The notes beneath the pieces were generated by a model. The model worked only from the letters and a program-made list of their open reading frames with translations. It was not told where the DNA came from and did not search any database. A stretch of DNA of 9,115 nucleotides. Source: CALKWS01 sp048594865 (GTDB lineage Bacteria > Actinomycetota > Actinomycetes > Actinomycetales > Beutenbergiaceae). The position numbers and the translations under genes are program-made. Shown here in pieces: positions 1 to 7,772 of the stretch (its first letter is position 1; each line of letters begins with the position of its first letter). Where the stretch lies: positions 1 to 9,115 of the forward strand of contig JBMDWZ010000234.1 in assembly GCA_048594865.1 (NCBI GenBank), given 5' to 3'.

Positions 1-186
1 CGGCCCTACGCCTGGTGCGAACTGCACCACCTCGTGCCCTGGTCCCAGGGCGGTGCCACCGATCTGGACCAAGCGGTGCCCCTGTGCGGGGCGCATCACC
101 GGATGATCCACGACCACCGCTTCACCCACCACCACGACCGCACCAAAACCACCCACGGCGCGATCACCTTCACCCGCCGAACATAA
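1..186 (+). CDS. HNH endonuclease of the DUF222/13E12-repeat family, C-terminal fragment (5' end outside window)
   Basis: Reading frame 1 is open from the window edge to TAA at 184-186 and gives 61 residues, the C-terminal HNH nuclease domain. Visible motif: Glu7-Leu-His9-His10, then Pro13-Trp-Ser-Gln-Gly-Gly, then Cys29 and His32-His33 with His37 closing the fold. Cys6 and Cys29 flank the core. This matches the ExHH...GG...C..HH...H pattern of actinobacterial DUF222-HNH proteins (13E12 repeat family), which are usually several hundred residues long, so most of the protein is missing upstream. The position that is normally the middle Asn of H-N-H is Gln24 (codon CAA, 70-72). The tail after the motif is rich in His, Arg and Thr and ends basic. 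The family is presumed to nick or cut DNA and is often multicopy and possibly mobile; its biological role is not established. The family call is firm, the activity is not. Confidence 0.88.
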   Translation, partial: RPYAWCELHHLVPWSQGGATDLDQAVPLCGAHHRMIHDHRFTHHHDRTKTTHGAITFTRRT

Positions 187-234
187 CCCCGCCCCGCACC
201 ACAGGCACCACCCTGCCCAGTTTCGATACCCCCA

Positions 235-304
235 CCCGCGGGCCGCATTGGCATGCCCGCGAGCAGCGAGGGCGCGAGGCGAGGGCCACGCCCAGGCCCG
301 CGGG
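235..304. repeat. GC-rich inverted repeat, possible bidirectional terminator
   Basis: Arms CCCGCGGGCC (235-244) and GGCCCGCGGG (295-304) are perfect reverse complements separated by 50 nt. Nested inside, CGCGGGC (237-243) also pairs with GCCCGCG (255-261) across an 11-nt loop, so the two foldings exclude one another. The element starts about 50 nt after the HNH stop codon. No uridine tract follows on either strand, so it is not a textbook intrinsic terminator. The arms are themselves nearly palindromic in a GC-rich background, which makes chance pairing fairly likely. Confidence 0.35.
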
Positions 305-305
305 C

Positions 306-365
306 GGTGATGCCGCGACCGGTGATGCCGCGGCCGGTGATGCCGCGACCGGTGATGCCCGCGAC
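306..365 (+). repeat. 15-bp tandem repeat, about 3.7 copies
   Basis: The unit GGTGATGCCGCGACC occurs at 306-320, 321-335 (one change, A to G) and 336-350, and is continued imperfectly at 351-365. A further GGTGATGCC occurs at 405-413 within a different context. The period is a multiple of three and would read Gly-Asp-Ala-Ala-Thr in one frame. That frame lacks a ribosome binding site and has no family signature, so I treat the array as a non-coding minisatellite downstream of the HNH gene. Confidence 0.85.
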
Positions 366-476
366 TGGCCATGCTCGAGGACAGCCATGACAGTGCCCGG
401 GGCCGGTGATGCCCGGGGCAGATGATGGTCGCCTCCGGTGAGGCCGCGGATGGTGAGCGCGCTCAGGTCCGCGTAG

Positions 477-1766
477 TCACCAGCGCGCGCCGAGGTAGCG
501 GTGGACGGCTGGCGCGAAATGGGTGGCGCTGGCGCCGACGATGCTGCTGCCCGCGGCCACGCCCGGGCCGCGCACGAGCAATGGCACCTCGGCCTCGACC
601 CAGCCCCCGTGAGAGGCGCGCTCGGCGCCGTCGAGGTTGGAGGAGAAGTGGTAGGGCTCGTGCGGCTCGGCAACGAGTTGGCCCATCTTGGGCGAGGCCC
701 CGATCCGTCGCAACTCCACCTTGTTGTACACCGCAGCCACCCCTTCGAGGGCCGAGATGTCCGCAGCCAGCCCATTCTCCACCGAGGCCCGCGCGGCCCG
801 ACCCCGCAAGGAGATCGACGCGGTCCGCGGTGCTGCCACCACAATGATTTCGGTGTCCGGATCCGGCGAGGACCCGGTTGGCACCACCTGCACCGAGTAC
901 GGCGCCTCCTCAATGATCGCCGTCAACTCCGGCAGCAACGGGTGCGTCCACTGTCGGGCGCCATGGTCGGCAGTGAGGATGACGGTGGTGCTCTGTGCCA
1001 ATCCCACTTCCTCCAACACATCCAACAAGCGGCCGATTTCGGTGTCCACCAAGTTCAGCAACGGCGGCAGTGCGGGGGAGTTGAAACCCTCGGAGTGCAG
1101 GAGCGAATCGATGCTGTCGGTGTAAACCATCAACAGCCGCGGGATCTCCGGCAGGGTGATGGATTGGCCACCAGAGTCGACGGGCTGACCTCGCAAGATG
1201 TCGATCGCCTGATTGACCCGTACCGTGACATCCCCGCCCGGCTGTGTGTATAGAGCCAGCGGATCATCATAGGAAGCGCCGTAGTTCTCCACGATGTACC
1301 ACTGCACGTAGGCGGCACTGACGCCCTGGGCCCGCAACGATTGCGCCAAAGTGGTCGCCGACGGATCGATGAACCGCTCCTGGGCAACCGCCAGATTCGA
1401 CTCGGCGTTGTAGTAGTACCCGGCGTTCTCATGAAATCGAGGCGAGACCCCAGTAGCCAGGGTCGCGCGGGAGGCGTTGGAGTAGGACACGAACGAGCCG
1501 CGCATCACCCCATACCCACCCTGCGCTGCTAGGCCCCGAATGTTGGGCAGCTCGGCCAAATGGGCGTACTCGCCGTCGATGAACCGATGGTCGAAACCGT
1601 CGATGTCGATCGTGAGTACGTGCTCGGACTGCCCGGCGCGGCCGGGAAAGGGACCGGGGGCGGCGCTGGCGGCAGGTGCCCCGGCCAGCCCTCCGATCGT
1701 TGGAACTGCGATGGCGGCGCCAAGCGCGCCTAGTGCCTGACGGCGGTTGAGCGAGACTCCTGACAT
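477..1766 (-). CDS. Tat-exported alkaline phosphatase superfamily hydrolase (phosphodiesterase/phosphatase/sulfatase-like)
   Basis: 429 residues. The N-terminus carries a twin-arginine signal (Arg8-Arg9 in NRRQALGAL), a hydrophobic Ala/Gly stretch (11-33) and an AxA-type cleavage site near residue 35, so the enzyme should be exported folded. The mature part shows the alkaline-phosphatase-superfamily metal ligands: Asp54/Asp56 (DIDGFD), Asp217/Asp220 with His224, Asp267-His268 (TADHG) and His386 (SHGGW, followed by VPLLVRGPG). The nucleophile region is SYSNASRATLATG (94-106), which lines up with the sulfatase-type C/S-x-P/A-S-R...TG signature and places Ser96 at the nucleophile. The likely role is extracytoplasmic cleavage of a phosphate mono- or diester, perhaps nucleotide or lipid derived; the substrate is unknown. 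The ATG at 1766 is chosen because GGAGGT (1775-1780) sits 8 nt upstream and because it places the Tat motif at the extreme N-terminus. A longer reading frame upstream runs into the repeat array and antisense to the methyltransferase and is rejected. Confidence 0.85.
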   Translation of the reverse strand: MSGVSLNRRQALGALGAAIAVPTIGGLAGAPAASAAPGPFPGRAGQSEHVLTIDIDGFDHRFIDGEYAHLAELPNIRGLAAQGGYGVMRGSFVSYSNASRATLATGVSPRFHENAGYYYNAESNLAVAQERFIDPSATTLAQSLRAQGVSAAYVQWYIVENYGASYDDPLALYTQPGGDVTVRVNQAIDILRGQPVDSGGQSITLPEIPRLLMVYTDSIDSLLHSEGFNSPALPPLLNLVDTEIGRLLDVLEEVGLAQSTTVILTADHGARQWTHPLLPELTAIIEEAPYSVQVVPTGSSPDPDTEIIVVAAPRTASISLRGRAARASVENGLAADISALEGVAAVYNKVELRRIGASPKMGQLVAEPHEPYHFSSNLDGAERASHGGWVEAEVPLLVRGPGVAAGSSIVGASATHFAPAVHRYLGARW

Positions 1767-1774
1767 AGATCCAG

Positions 1775-1780
1775 ACCTCC
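1775..1780 (-). promoter_or_regulatory. Ribosome binding site deciding the phosphatase start
   Basis: On the minus strand this reads GGAGGT, 8 nt before the ATG at 1764-1766. It supports the 429-residue protein over the in-frame extension that starts at 2528. Confidence 0.75.
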
Positions 1781-1871
1781 ATTGGTCCTTCGACGGATGG
1801 GACATCTCGAAGTGTTGCGGCCCCGCGAAGCACACTAGCGAGATCGCCCGCCGCGGAATAGTGGCGGAGGC

Positions 1872-2011
1872 GGGCAGGATGCGGGTAGCAAAGGTGGGCG
1901 GGCAGCAGGCGCATGCAACGAGCAGGTGGGCAGGATGCGGGTAGCAAAGGTGGGCGGGCAGCAGGTGCACGCAACGAGCAGGTGGCCAGCAGGCGCACGC
2001 AACGAGCAGGT
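1872..2011. repeat. Array of five 28-bp monomers in A-B-A-B-B order (56-bp higher-order period)
   Basis: Two copies of a 56-bp unit (1872-1927 and 1928-1983) differ at only two positions, both C/T changes in the second half. Each 56-bp unit splits into two 28-bp halves that both begin GGGCAG but are otherwise diverged: A at 1872-1899 and 1928-1955, B at 1900-1927 and 1956-1983. A third B copy with small changes follows directly at 1984-2011. The array ends 86 nt before the methyltransferase start. There are no unique spacers, so it is not CRISPR. It could be a minisatellite produced by slippage or a set of binding sites; nothing in the sequence decides between them. Confidence 0.85.
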
Positions 2012-2097
2012 GGTCCGAGTTGCAGCCGGGGCGGGCCGCGTAACGGTAGCGATGGGAGCGCCTGGGTCGAAAGCAACCAACATGGCAGGCTGGAGCC

Positions 2098-2718
2098 ATG
2101 AGCACCAGTAGATTCGACACCGAGGCAGCAACGTGGGACGAAGACCCCGAAAAGGTTGCACGCGCCGCCCTCATCGCACGCGAAATCGCCGGCACCGGCG
2201 ACCTCGACCCCTCAGCACGGTTCCTGGAATACGGCGCCGGCACCGGGTTACTGACCCAGGCGCTGCTCGCAGGCGGCGACCTCACCGCGGCCAGCCAAGT
2301 GACGCTGGCTGACAACTCCGAAGGGATGCGCCAGGTGATGGCGGCCAAGGTCGAATCCGGCGCGCTGGCCGGCGCCACCGTGTCGGACCTAGACCTAGAG
2401 GTCGACCACGGCCCGCAGGACGCTTTCGACGCGATCGCCACGGTCCTGGTGATGCACCACGTGCACGCCCTGCCCACCGTCCTCGCTGCCTTCGCGCGAC
2501 TGCTGACACCGGGCGGGCGGCTGTTCATCGCCGACCTCGACGCCGAAGACGGCTCCTTCCATGGCGAAGGCTTCGACGGGCACCACGGCTTCCACCGCGC
2601 TCAGCTCGAGAGCGATCTTCGTGATGCCGGCTTCGCCAGCGTCACCATCGCCGACTGCACCGAGCTGACCCGCCACGACGGCACCTACTCGGTGTTCCTC
2701 GCAAACGCCCAGAGGTAA
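2098..2718 (+). CDS. Class I SAM-dependent methyltransferase
   Basis: 206 residues, the usual size for a single-domain Rossmann-fold methyltransferase of the Methyltransf_11/25 type. The N-terminal FDTEAATWDEDPEKVARA resembles the helix seen in many small-molecule methyltransferases. Motif I is EYGAGTG (44-50), which binds S-adenosylmethionine. The acidic end of strand 2 is Asp72 (LADNS). The motif around strand 4 is FDAIATVLVMHHV (110-122) and the strand 5 loop is LLTPGGRLFIADLD (135-148). Cytosolic, with no signal or membrane segment. The acceptor cannot be named. The ATG at 2098 keeps the conserved N-terminus, but GGAG (2092-2095) lies only 2 nt from it, closer than usual, so initiation may be weak or from a short leader. 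The gene is divergent from the phosphatase and convergent with the dehydrogenase, ending 1 nt from that gene's stop. I see no link to the neighbouring catabolic operon. Confidence 0.85.
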   Translation: MSTSRFDTEAATWDEDPEKVARAALIAREIAGTGDLDPSARFLEYGAGTGLLTQALLAGGDLTAASQVTLADNSEGMRQVMAAKVESGALAGATVSDLDLEVDHGPQDAFDAIATVLVMHHVHALPTVLAAFARLLTPGGRLFIADLDAEDGSFHGEGFDGHHGFHRAQLESDLRDAGFASVTIADCTELTRHDGTYSVFLANAQR

Positions 2719-2719
2719 G

Positions 2720-4219
<1,500 letters not shown>

Positions 4220-4244
4220 CTCGCGGTCCTCCAGGGTTGGGAGT

Positions 4245-5567
4245 CTAGGTCAGCAGGTCCAGCGCGAGGACCTCATCGAGTGCCGCCAGCACCTGGCCGA
4301 CTTCGTCGTCGGTGATGACACACGGCGGCACCACGTGGATACGGTTTTCGAAGAGCAGCGGGAAGATGCCACGCTCCAGCAGCTCGGATTTGATTCGACC
4401 GGTGACGCCGGCGTCGACGGGCGTGCGACTATCGGGATCGGAGACCAGTTCCAGCGCCCAGAACACGCCCACGCCGCGCGCCTCGCCGATGATCGGGTGC
4501 CGGTCAGCGAGGTCCGCCAGCCCAGGTCCGAGCACATCGGCGCCGATCCGGGCCGCGTTGTCGATGATCCGCTCATCGGCCATCGCGTTGATCGAGGCCA
4601 CGATGCTGGCCATCGCCAACGGGTGCCCCGAGTACGTCAGTCCGCCGGGGAACACCCGGTCATCGAAGGTTGTGGCGATCTCATCGGAGATGATCACCCC
4701 GCCGGCGGGCACGTAACCGGAGTTCACGCCCTTGGCGAAAGTGATGAGGTCGGGAACCACGTTGTAGGCGTCGAGGGCGAACCAGTGCCCGGTGCGCCCG
4801 AACCCGGCCATCACCTCATCGAAGATCAGCGCGATGCCATGCTTGGTGGCCAACTCCCGCACCCCGGCCAGGTAACCCGGTGGCGGCATCATGATCCCGG
4901 CGGTGCCGGGGATGGTCTCCAGCAGGATCGCGGCGATGGACTGCGGGCCCTCGAACTTGATGACCTGCGCCAGGTGCTGCAGGGCGCGCTGCGATTCCTG
5001 CTCGGGATCGGTGGCCCAAAACTCCGTGCGGTACAGGTATGGGCCAAAAAAGTGCACGTGGCCGCGGGAGTACTCATTGGACGTGCGCCGCCAGTCGCCG
5101 GTGGCAACGATCGCCGCGCCGGTGTTGCCGTGATACGAGCGGTAGGTGGACAGCACCTTGTCCCGTCCGGTGTGCAAGCGCGCCATCCGGATCGCGTTCT
5201 CCACCGCATCGGCGCCCGCGTTAGTAAAGAACACCTTGTTCATGCCGTCGGGGGCGCGCTCGGTGATCAAGCGGGCCGCTTCGCTGCGGGCTGCATTCGC
5301 GATCGGCGGGGCGACGGTGGTCAGCAGCGCCGCCTGCTCCTGGATGCCGGCGACGATCGCGGGGTGCTGATGGCCGATGTTGGTGTTGACCAACATCGAG
5401 GAGGTGTCGAGGTAGGTGTTACCGGCGTGATCCCACACCCGGCAGCCCTGGCCGCCGGCGAGCACGGTGGGGTTCAGTGCCCCCTGCGCAGACCAAGAAT
5501 GGAACACGTGGGCGCGGTCCAGCTCGCGGACGTGATCATCCATTTCGCTGCCGGTGAGCTCGGACAT
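4245..5567 (-). CDS. Class III PLP-dependent omega-aminotransferase (probable beta-amino acid:pyruvate aminotransferase)
   Basis: 440 residues, typical of aminotransferase class III. It moves an amino group from an omega- or beta-amino acid (for example beta-alanine, beta-aminoisobutyrate, GABA or taurine) to a keto acid, leaving a semialdehyde. Visible features: N-terminal FHSWSAQGALNP (22-33), GNTYLDTSSMLVNTNIGHQHP (49-69), the phosphate-binding turn TNAGADAVENA (115-125), YHGNT (145-149), Asp250 in IFDEVMAGFGRTG (pyridine nitrogen contact) and the Schiff-base Lys279 in FAKGVNSGYVPAGG. The ATG at 5567 has GAAAGG (5574-5579) 6 nt upstream; Met9 is a possible but poorer start. The following gene is a malonate/methylmalonate-semialdehyde dehydrogenase, so beta-alanine or beta-aminoisobutyrate is the best substrate guess. 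That rests on context and not on residues I can read. The gene follows the transporter lipoprotein after about 100 nt holding a strong hairpin, so its expression may be set below that of the transporter. Confidence 0.9.
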   Translation of the reverse strand: MSELTGSEMDDHVRELDRAHVFHSWSAQGALNPTVLAGGQGCRVWDHAGNTYLDTSSMLVNTNIGHQHPAIVAGIQEQAALLTTVAPPIANAARSEAARLITERAPDGMNKVFFTNAGADAVENAIRMARLHTGRDKVLSTYRSYHGNTGAAIVATGDWRRTSNEYSRGHVHFFGPYLYRTEFWATDPEQESQRALQHLAQVIKFEGPQSIAAILLETIPGTAGIMMPPPGYLAGVRELATKHGIALIFDEVMAGFGRTGHWFALDAYNVVPDLITFAKGVNSGYVPAGGVIISDEIATTFDDRVFPGGLTYSGHPLAMASIVASINAMADERIIDNAARIGADVLGPGLADLADRHPIIGEARGVGVFWALELVSDPDSRTPVDAGVTGRIKSELLERGIFPLLFENRIHVVPPCVITDDEVGQVLAALDEVLALDLLT

Positions 5568-5611
5568 CTGCTGCCTTTCGATCGTCGATGACCTCCTCTT
5601 GGATGGTAGCC

Positions 5612-5652
5612 CCCGCGGCGCCGTGGCTGCTGCGCAACCGTGACGCCGCGGG
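5612..5652 (-). terminator. GC-rich hairpin between the lipoprotein and aminotransferase genes (attenuator or mRNA-stability stem)
   Basis: CCCGCGGCG (5612-5620) and CGCCGCGGG (5644-5652) form a 9-bp perfect all-GC stem around a 23-nt loop. It begins 14 nt after the lipoprotein stop codon in the direction of transcription. No T-run follows, so a partial terminator or a 3'-end-protecting stem is more likely than full termination. Such stems are common after binding-protein genes that must be made in excess over the rest of their operon. Confidence 0.4.
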
Positions 5653-5666
5653 AGGGCCGGTGACCT

Positions 5667-6839
5667 TTACGCGCCGCCCGGTTCCAGGGTGACGTCGATT
5701 TCGGTGAAGTTCTCTCCGGTGGTGTCCACACCCTCGTCGGCGAGGTCGGCCAATGCCCGCTCGATGTACTCATTGGACCAGGCGGTGTCCGGTGGCTCTT
5801 GCGTGATAGGGGAGGCGCCGGTTTCATTCACCGCACTCAATGCGGCCTGCACTGTGTTGTCCCATGCGCTTTCATCGATCATTCCGATGCCGTCCGGCGC
5901 GGGCCAGATGAGCTTGTTCGTTTCGTTGACCATCCACAGCTCGTGGCTGGCGCCCCACCCGGACCCCGCGTCGATGGTGATGTCTGAGGCTTCCTGCGGG
6001 TTCTCTGCGGCGTACACCCATCCGCGGATCACGGCCCGCAGGAATGCCACGGTGGTGTCGGCGTACTCCTCATCGGATTCCAGGCGTTCGGTGTCGGCCC
6101 AGATCGCATCCTGCAGCATCGCCCCGACCGTGTCTTCGTAGCTGATGACGGTGAAGTCCTCGGGGGTGTACAGCTCACCGGTATCGGGGTTTTGCGATTC
6201 CAGGAGTTGGGCGTATTCGTTGTAGGTCATCGCCTGGGCGGCATCGATATCGCCTTGCAGGAAGGCGTTCATGTTGAAGTCCTGGGTAATGATGTCCACG
6301 GTGGAGGAGTCCAGATCCTCGGCGGCCATCGCCGCGAAGATCTCCCACTCGTTTCCAAAGCCCCATGAGCCGATCCGCCTGCCTTCGAAGTCGGCCACGG
6401 ATTGAATCTCTGAATCCGCCCAGCTCACCTGCAGGGTGCCGGAACGCTGGAAGATCTGGGCCACGTTGGTGAGGTTGGCGCCCTGTTCGATGGAGCCGAG
6501 CACCTTGGGCACCCAGGCGATGGCGTAGTCGACGTCGCCGTTGGCCAGCGCATCTTGGGGGACGATGTCGCCGCCGGATTCGATGATGGTGACGTCAAGG
6601 CCCTCCTCCTCGAAGTAGCCCATTTCTTGGGCGGCGAAGTAGCCGGCGAACTGGCCCTGCGGCAGCCACTGCAATTGCAGACTGATGGGGGTGAGTTCGC
6701 CGCCTGATTCGCCGGTGTCGTCGCCGCCGTTGCCGGATCCTTCGGATCCACCGCCCTCGTCGTAGCAGGAGGCGAGGGTGAGTGCGGCGGCCAGTGCCCC
6801 GGCCGCTAAGGCCCGACGGCGGGAGGTTGATGCGGTCAT
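5667..6839 (-). CDS. ABC transporter substrate-binding lipoprotein, NMT1/THI5-like (SsuA/ThiY fold)
   Basis: 390 residues. The N-terminus has Arg7-Arg8-Arg9 followed by a hydrophobic stretch and the lipobox LASC with Cys25, so it is a lipoprotein anchored outside the membrane; the SRRRAL sequence could even make it a Tat substrate. A flexible Gly/Ser/Asp/Glu linker follows (about 28-48). The mature domain opens with SLQLQWLPQGQFAGYFAAQEMGYF, a hallmark of NMT1/THI5-type binding proteins used for pyrimidine precursors, sulfonates, nitrate and related ligands. Further along, the IGSWGFGNEWE and QDFNMNAFLQGDIDAAQAMTYNEYAQL segments fit the two-lobed fold. The start at 6839 has GAAGGGA (6846-6852) 6 nt upstream. 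It follows permease 1 by 117 nt that hold an 18-bp repeat array. The QLQW..Q.QFAGY signature is closer to proteins annotated for pyrimidine-like ligands than to alkanesulfonate binders, but the ligand cannot be named from sequence alone. Confidence 0.9.
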   Translation of the reverse strand: MTASTSRRRALAAGALAAALTLASCYDEGGGSEGSGNGGDDTGESGGELTPISLQLQWLPQGQFAGYFAAQEMGYFEEEGLDVTIIESGGDIVPQDALANGDVDYAIAWVPKVLGSIEQGANLTNVAQIFQRSGTLQVSWADSEIQSVADFEGRRIGSWGFGNEWEIFAAMAAEDLDSSTVDIITQDFNMNAFLQGDIDAAQAMTYNEYAQLLESQNPDTGELYTPEDFTVISYEDTVGAMLQDAIWADTERLESDEEYADTTVAFLRAVIRGWVYAAENPQEASDITIDAGSGWGASHELWMVNETNKLIWPAPDGIGMIDESAWDNTVQAALSAVNETGASPITQEPPDTAWSNEYIERALADLADEGVDTTGENFTEIDVTLEPGGA

Positions 6840-6886
6840 GGACGTTCCCTTCTCAAAGGACTACTGCGGATGTAAGAGGTACAGCG

Positions 6887-6934
6887 GGTCGGGGAGTGAC
6901 AACAGGTCGGGGAGTGGCAACAGGTCGGGGGTGA
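6887..6934 (-). repeat. 18-bp tandem repeat, about 2.7 copies, in the permease-lipoprotein gap
   Basis: The plus strand reads GGTCGGGGAGTGACAACA (6887-6904), then the same unit with one A-to-G change (6905-6922), then a partial third copy (6923-6934). On the transcribed strand each full unit presents TTGCCA or TTGTCA, which resembles a -35 box; TTGTCA is at 6897-6902. No good -10 box lies 16-18 nt downstream. The array sits inside the 117-nt gap upstream of the lipoprotein start and could be an operator, an mRNA element or simple slippage. Confidence 0.8.
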
Positions 6935-6956
6935 CGTGGAAGATTCGGCTGATTCG

Positions 6957-7772
6957 TCAACCGGCTTGCGAGCGACTGGCCAGGCGTTCGAGGAAGAGCG
7001 TGCTGAGGTAGAACACCAGGCCAAGGACGATGGACGCGGCCACATACGCCCATGCCCGGGCATAAGCGCTGGAGGCCGCAGAGGTGGAGATCAGTTCCCC
7101 CAAACCGCCGCGCGGGCCGCCGAAGTATTCGGCCACCAACGCGGAGATCACCGCGAGTGAGGACGCGATCCGCACCCCGGTGAACGTGAACGGCACCGCG
7201 GTGGGCAGGGTGACGGTCCGGAACACCTGCCAGGGGCTGGCGGCGTAGGTGTGCATGAGGTCGCGGTGCACGGGTTTGGTTTGGCGAAGCCCGCGCAGGG
7301 TGTTGATGAAGATTGGGACGAATGCGGCCAGGCCGGCGATCGCTTGGCGACTCAACTGGGAGTCGGCGCCGAACATGGTGTTCAGCACCGGCGCCAGCGC
7401 CACGATCGGGATCACCGCCAGGGCGGCCACGATCGGCGCGGTCATGGCGTCGATCGGTCGGGCAGCGTTGGCGAGCGCCGCGATCACAATCCCCACCAGT
7501 GCCCCGATGACCAGCCCGATGAGGGCATTGAGTCCGGTGGTGGTGGCGCCGGAAATGATCGCGCTGCGATACTGCGCCATCTGCTCGGCGATCGCGGTGG
7601 GGGAGGGCAGCAGGTAGCCGCTGACGCCCACCACGCTGACCAAGAACTGCCAGATCGCCAGCCCCACCGCGCCCACCACCACCGGAGCCAAAATCCGGGC
7701 CGCGAGCGCGGACGAGGCTCCCCGTCGGGCGGAGCTTGCGATCGTGGGGGCATCGAGCGGGGCGGCGGACAT
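6957..7772 (-). CDS. ABC transporter permease 1 (BPD_transp_1, SsuC/TauC type)
   Basis: 271 residues, typical for an inner-membrane permease of the nitrate/sulfonate/taurine/pyrimidine-precursor importers. Hydrophobic segments are visible at about 27-48, 81-101, 111-130, 144-159, and two more in the C-terminal third (about 195-216 and 240-262), consistent with six helices. The cytoplasmic EAA-type coupling loop is at about 171-190, starting DLMHTYAASPWQVFRTVTLP. GYLLPSP (52-58) after the first helix is a common feature of this family. The ATG at 7772 overlaps the ATPase stop as TGATG, with GGGGAG about 8 nt upstream, so translation is coupled to the ATPase gene. It should pair with permease 2 as a heterodimer, or the two may be alternatives; both have intact coupling loops. 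Confidence 0.93.
   Translation of the reverse strand: MSAAPLDAPTIASSARRGASSALAARILAPVVVGAVGLAIWQFLVSVVGVSGYLLPSPTAIAEQMAQYRSAIISGATTTGLNALIGLVIGALVGIVIAALANAARPIDAMTAPIVAALAVIPIVALAPVLNTMFGADSQLSRQAIAGLAAFVPIFINTLRGLRQTKPVHRDLMHTYAASPWQVFRTVTLPTAVPFTFTGVRIASSLAVISALVAEYFGGPRGGLGELISTSAASSAYARAWAYVAASIVLGLVFYLSTLFLERLASRSQAG

Larger units (their letters stand above)
187..476. other. Non-coding convergent intergenic region with inverted repeats and a short tandem repeat
   Basis: This 290-bp stretch separates the HNH gene (+) from the phosphatase gene (-), whose 3' ends face each other. I see no credible gene. It holds a 7-bp hairpin (237-243 with 255-261), a 10-bp inverted repeat (235-244 with 295-304, spacer 50 nt), a 15-bp tandem array (306-365), a direct duplication of TGCCCGGGG (394-402 and 410-418) and a small 5-bp stem with a 4-nt loop (431-435 with 440-444) about 30 nt past the phosphatase stop. 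None is followed by a clear T-run. Some of these stems may end transcription from either side, which is inference from position only. Confidence 0.6.
1767..2097. other. Divergent intergenic region between the phosphatase and methyltransferase genes
   Basis: This 331-bp region must hold the promoters of both flanking genes. Near the phosphatase, the minus strand has TAGTGT (1832-1837) as a possible -10 box, with no convincing -35 box 17 nt upstream. It overlaps an imperfect inverted repeat (1811-1820 with 1823-1836, 4-nt bulge). On the plus strand TTGCAG (2020-2025) and TAACGG (2041-2046) form a weak promoter-like pair with 15-nt spacing. The middle is occupied by the 28-bp repeat array at 1872-2011. 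Several short open frames cross the array, but none has a family match or a good ribosome binding site. Confidence 0.6.

Noticed and set aside
15..425. Plus-strand frame of 136 residues with Gly-Asp-Ala-Ala-Thr repeats
   Set aside because: It begins inside the HNH gene in another frame, has no ribosome binding site and consists of Pro/Arg-rich shadow sequence joined to the 15-bp array.
170..913. Minus-strand open frame of 247 residues overlapping the phosphatase 3' end
   Set aside because: Another frame of the phosphatase gene plus the repeat region, Arg/Pro/Ser-rich, with no recognisable domain.
1872..2011. CRISPR array
   Set aside because: The repeats are directly contiguous with no unique spacers, and no cas genes are near.
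1767..2528. In-frame upstream extension of the phosphatase giving a 683-residue protein
   Set aside because: The extension runs through the repeat array and antisense to the methyltransferase, is low in family signal, and would bury the Tat signal and the good ribosome binding site at 1775-1780.
6840..6956. Sigma-70-type promoter for the lipoprotein gene
   Set aside because: TTGTCA (6897-6902) is a fair -35 box, but no acceptable -10 box occurs at 16-18 nt spacing, so I do not list it as a promoter.
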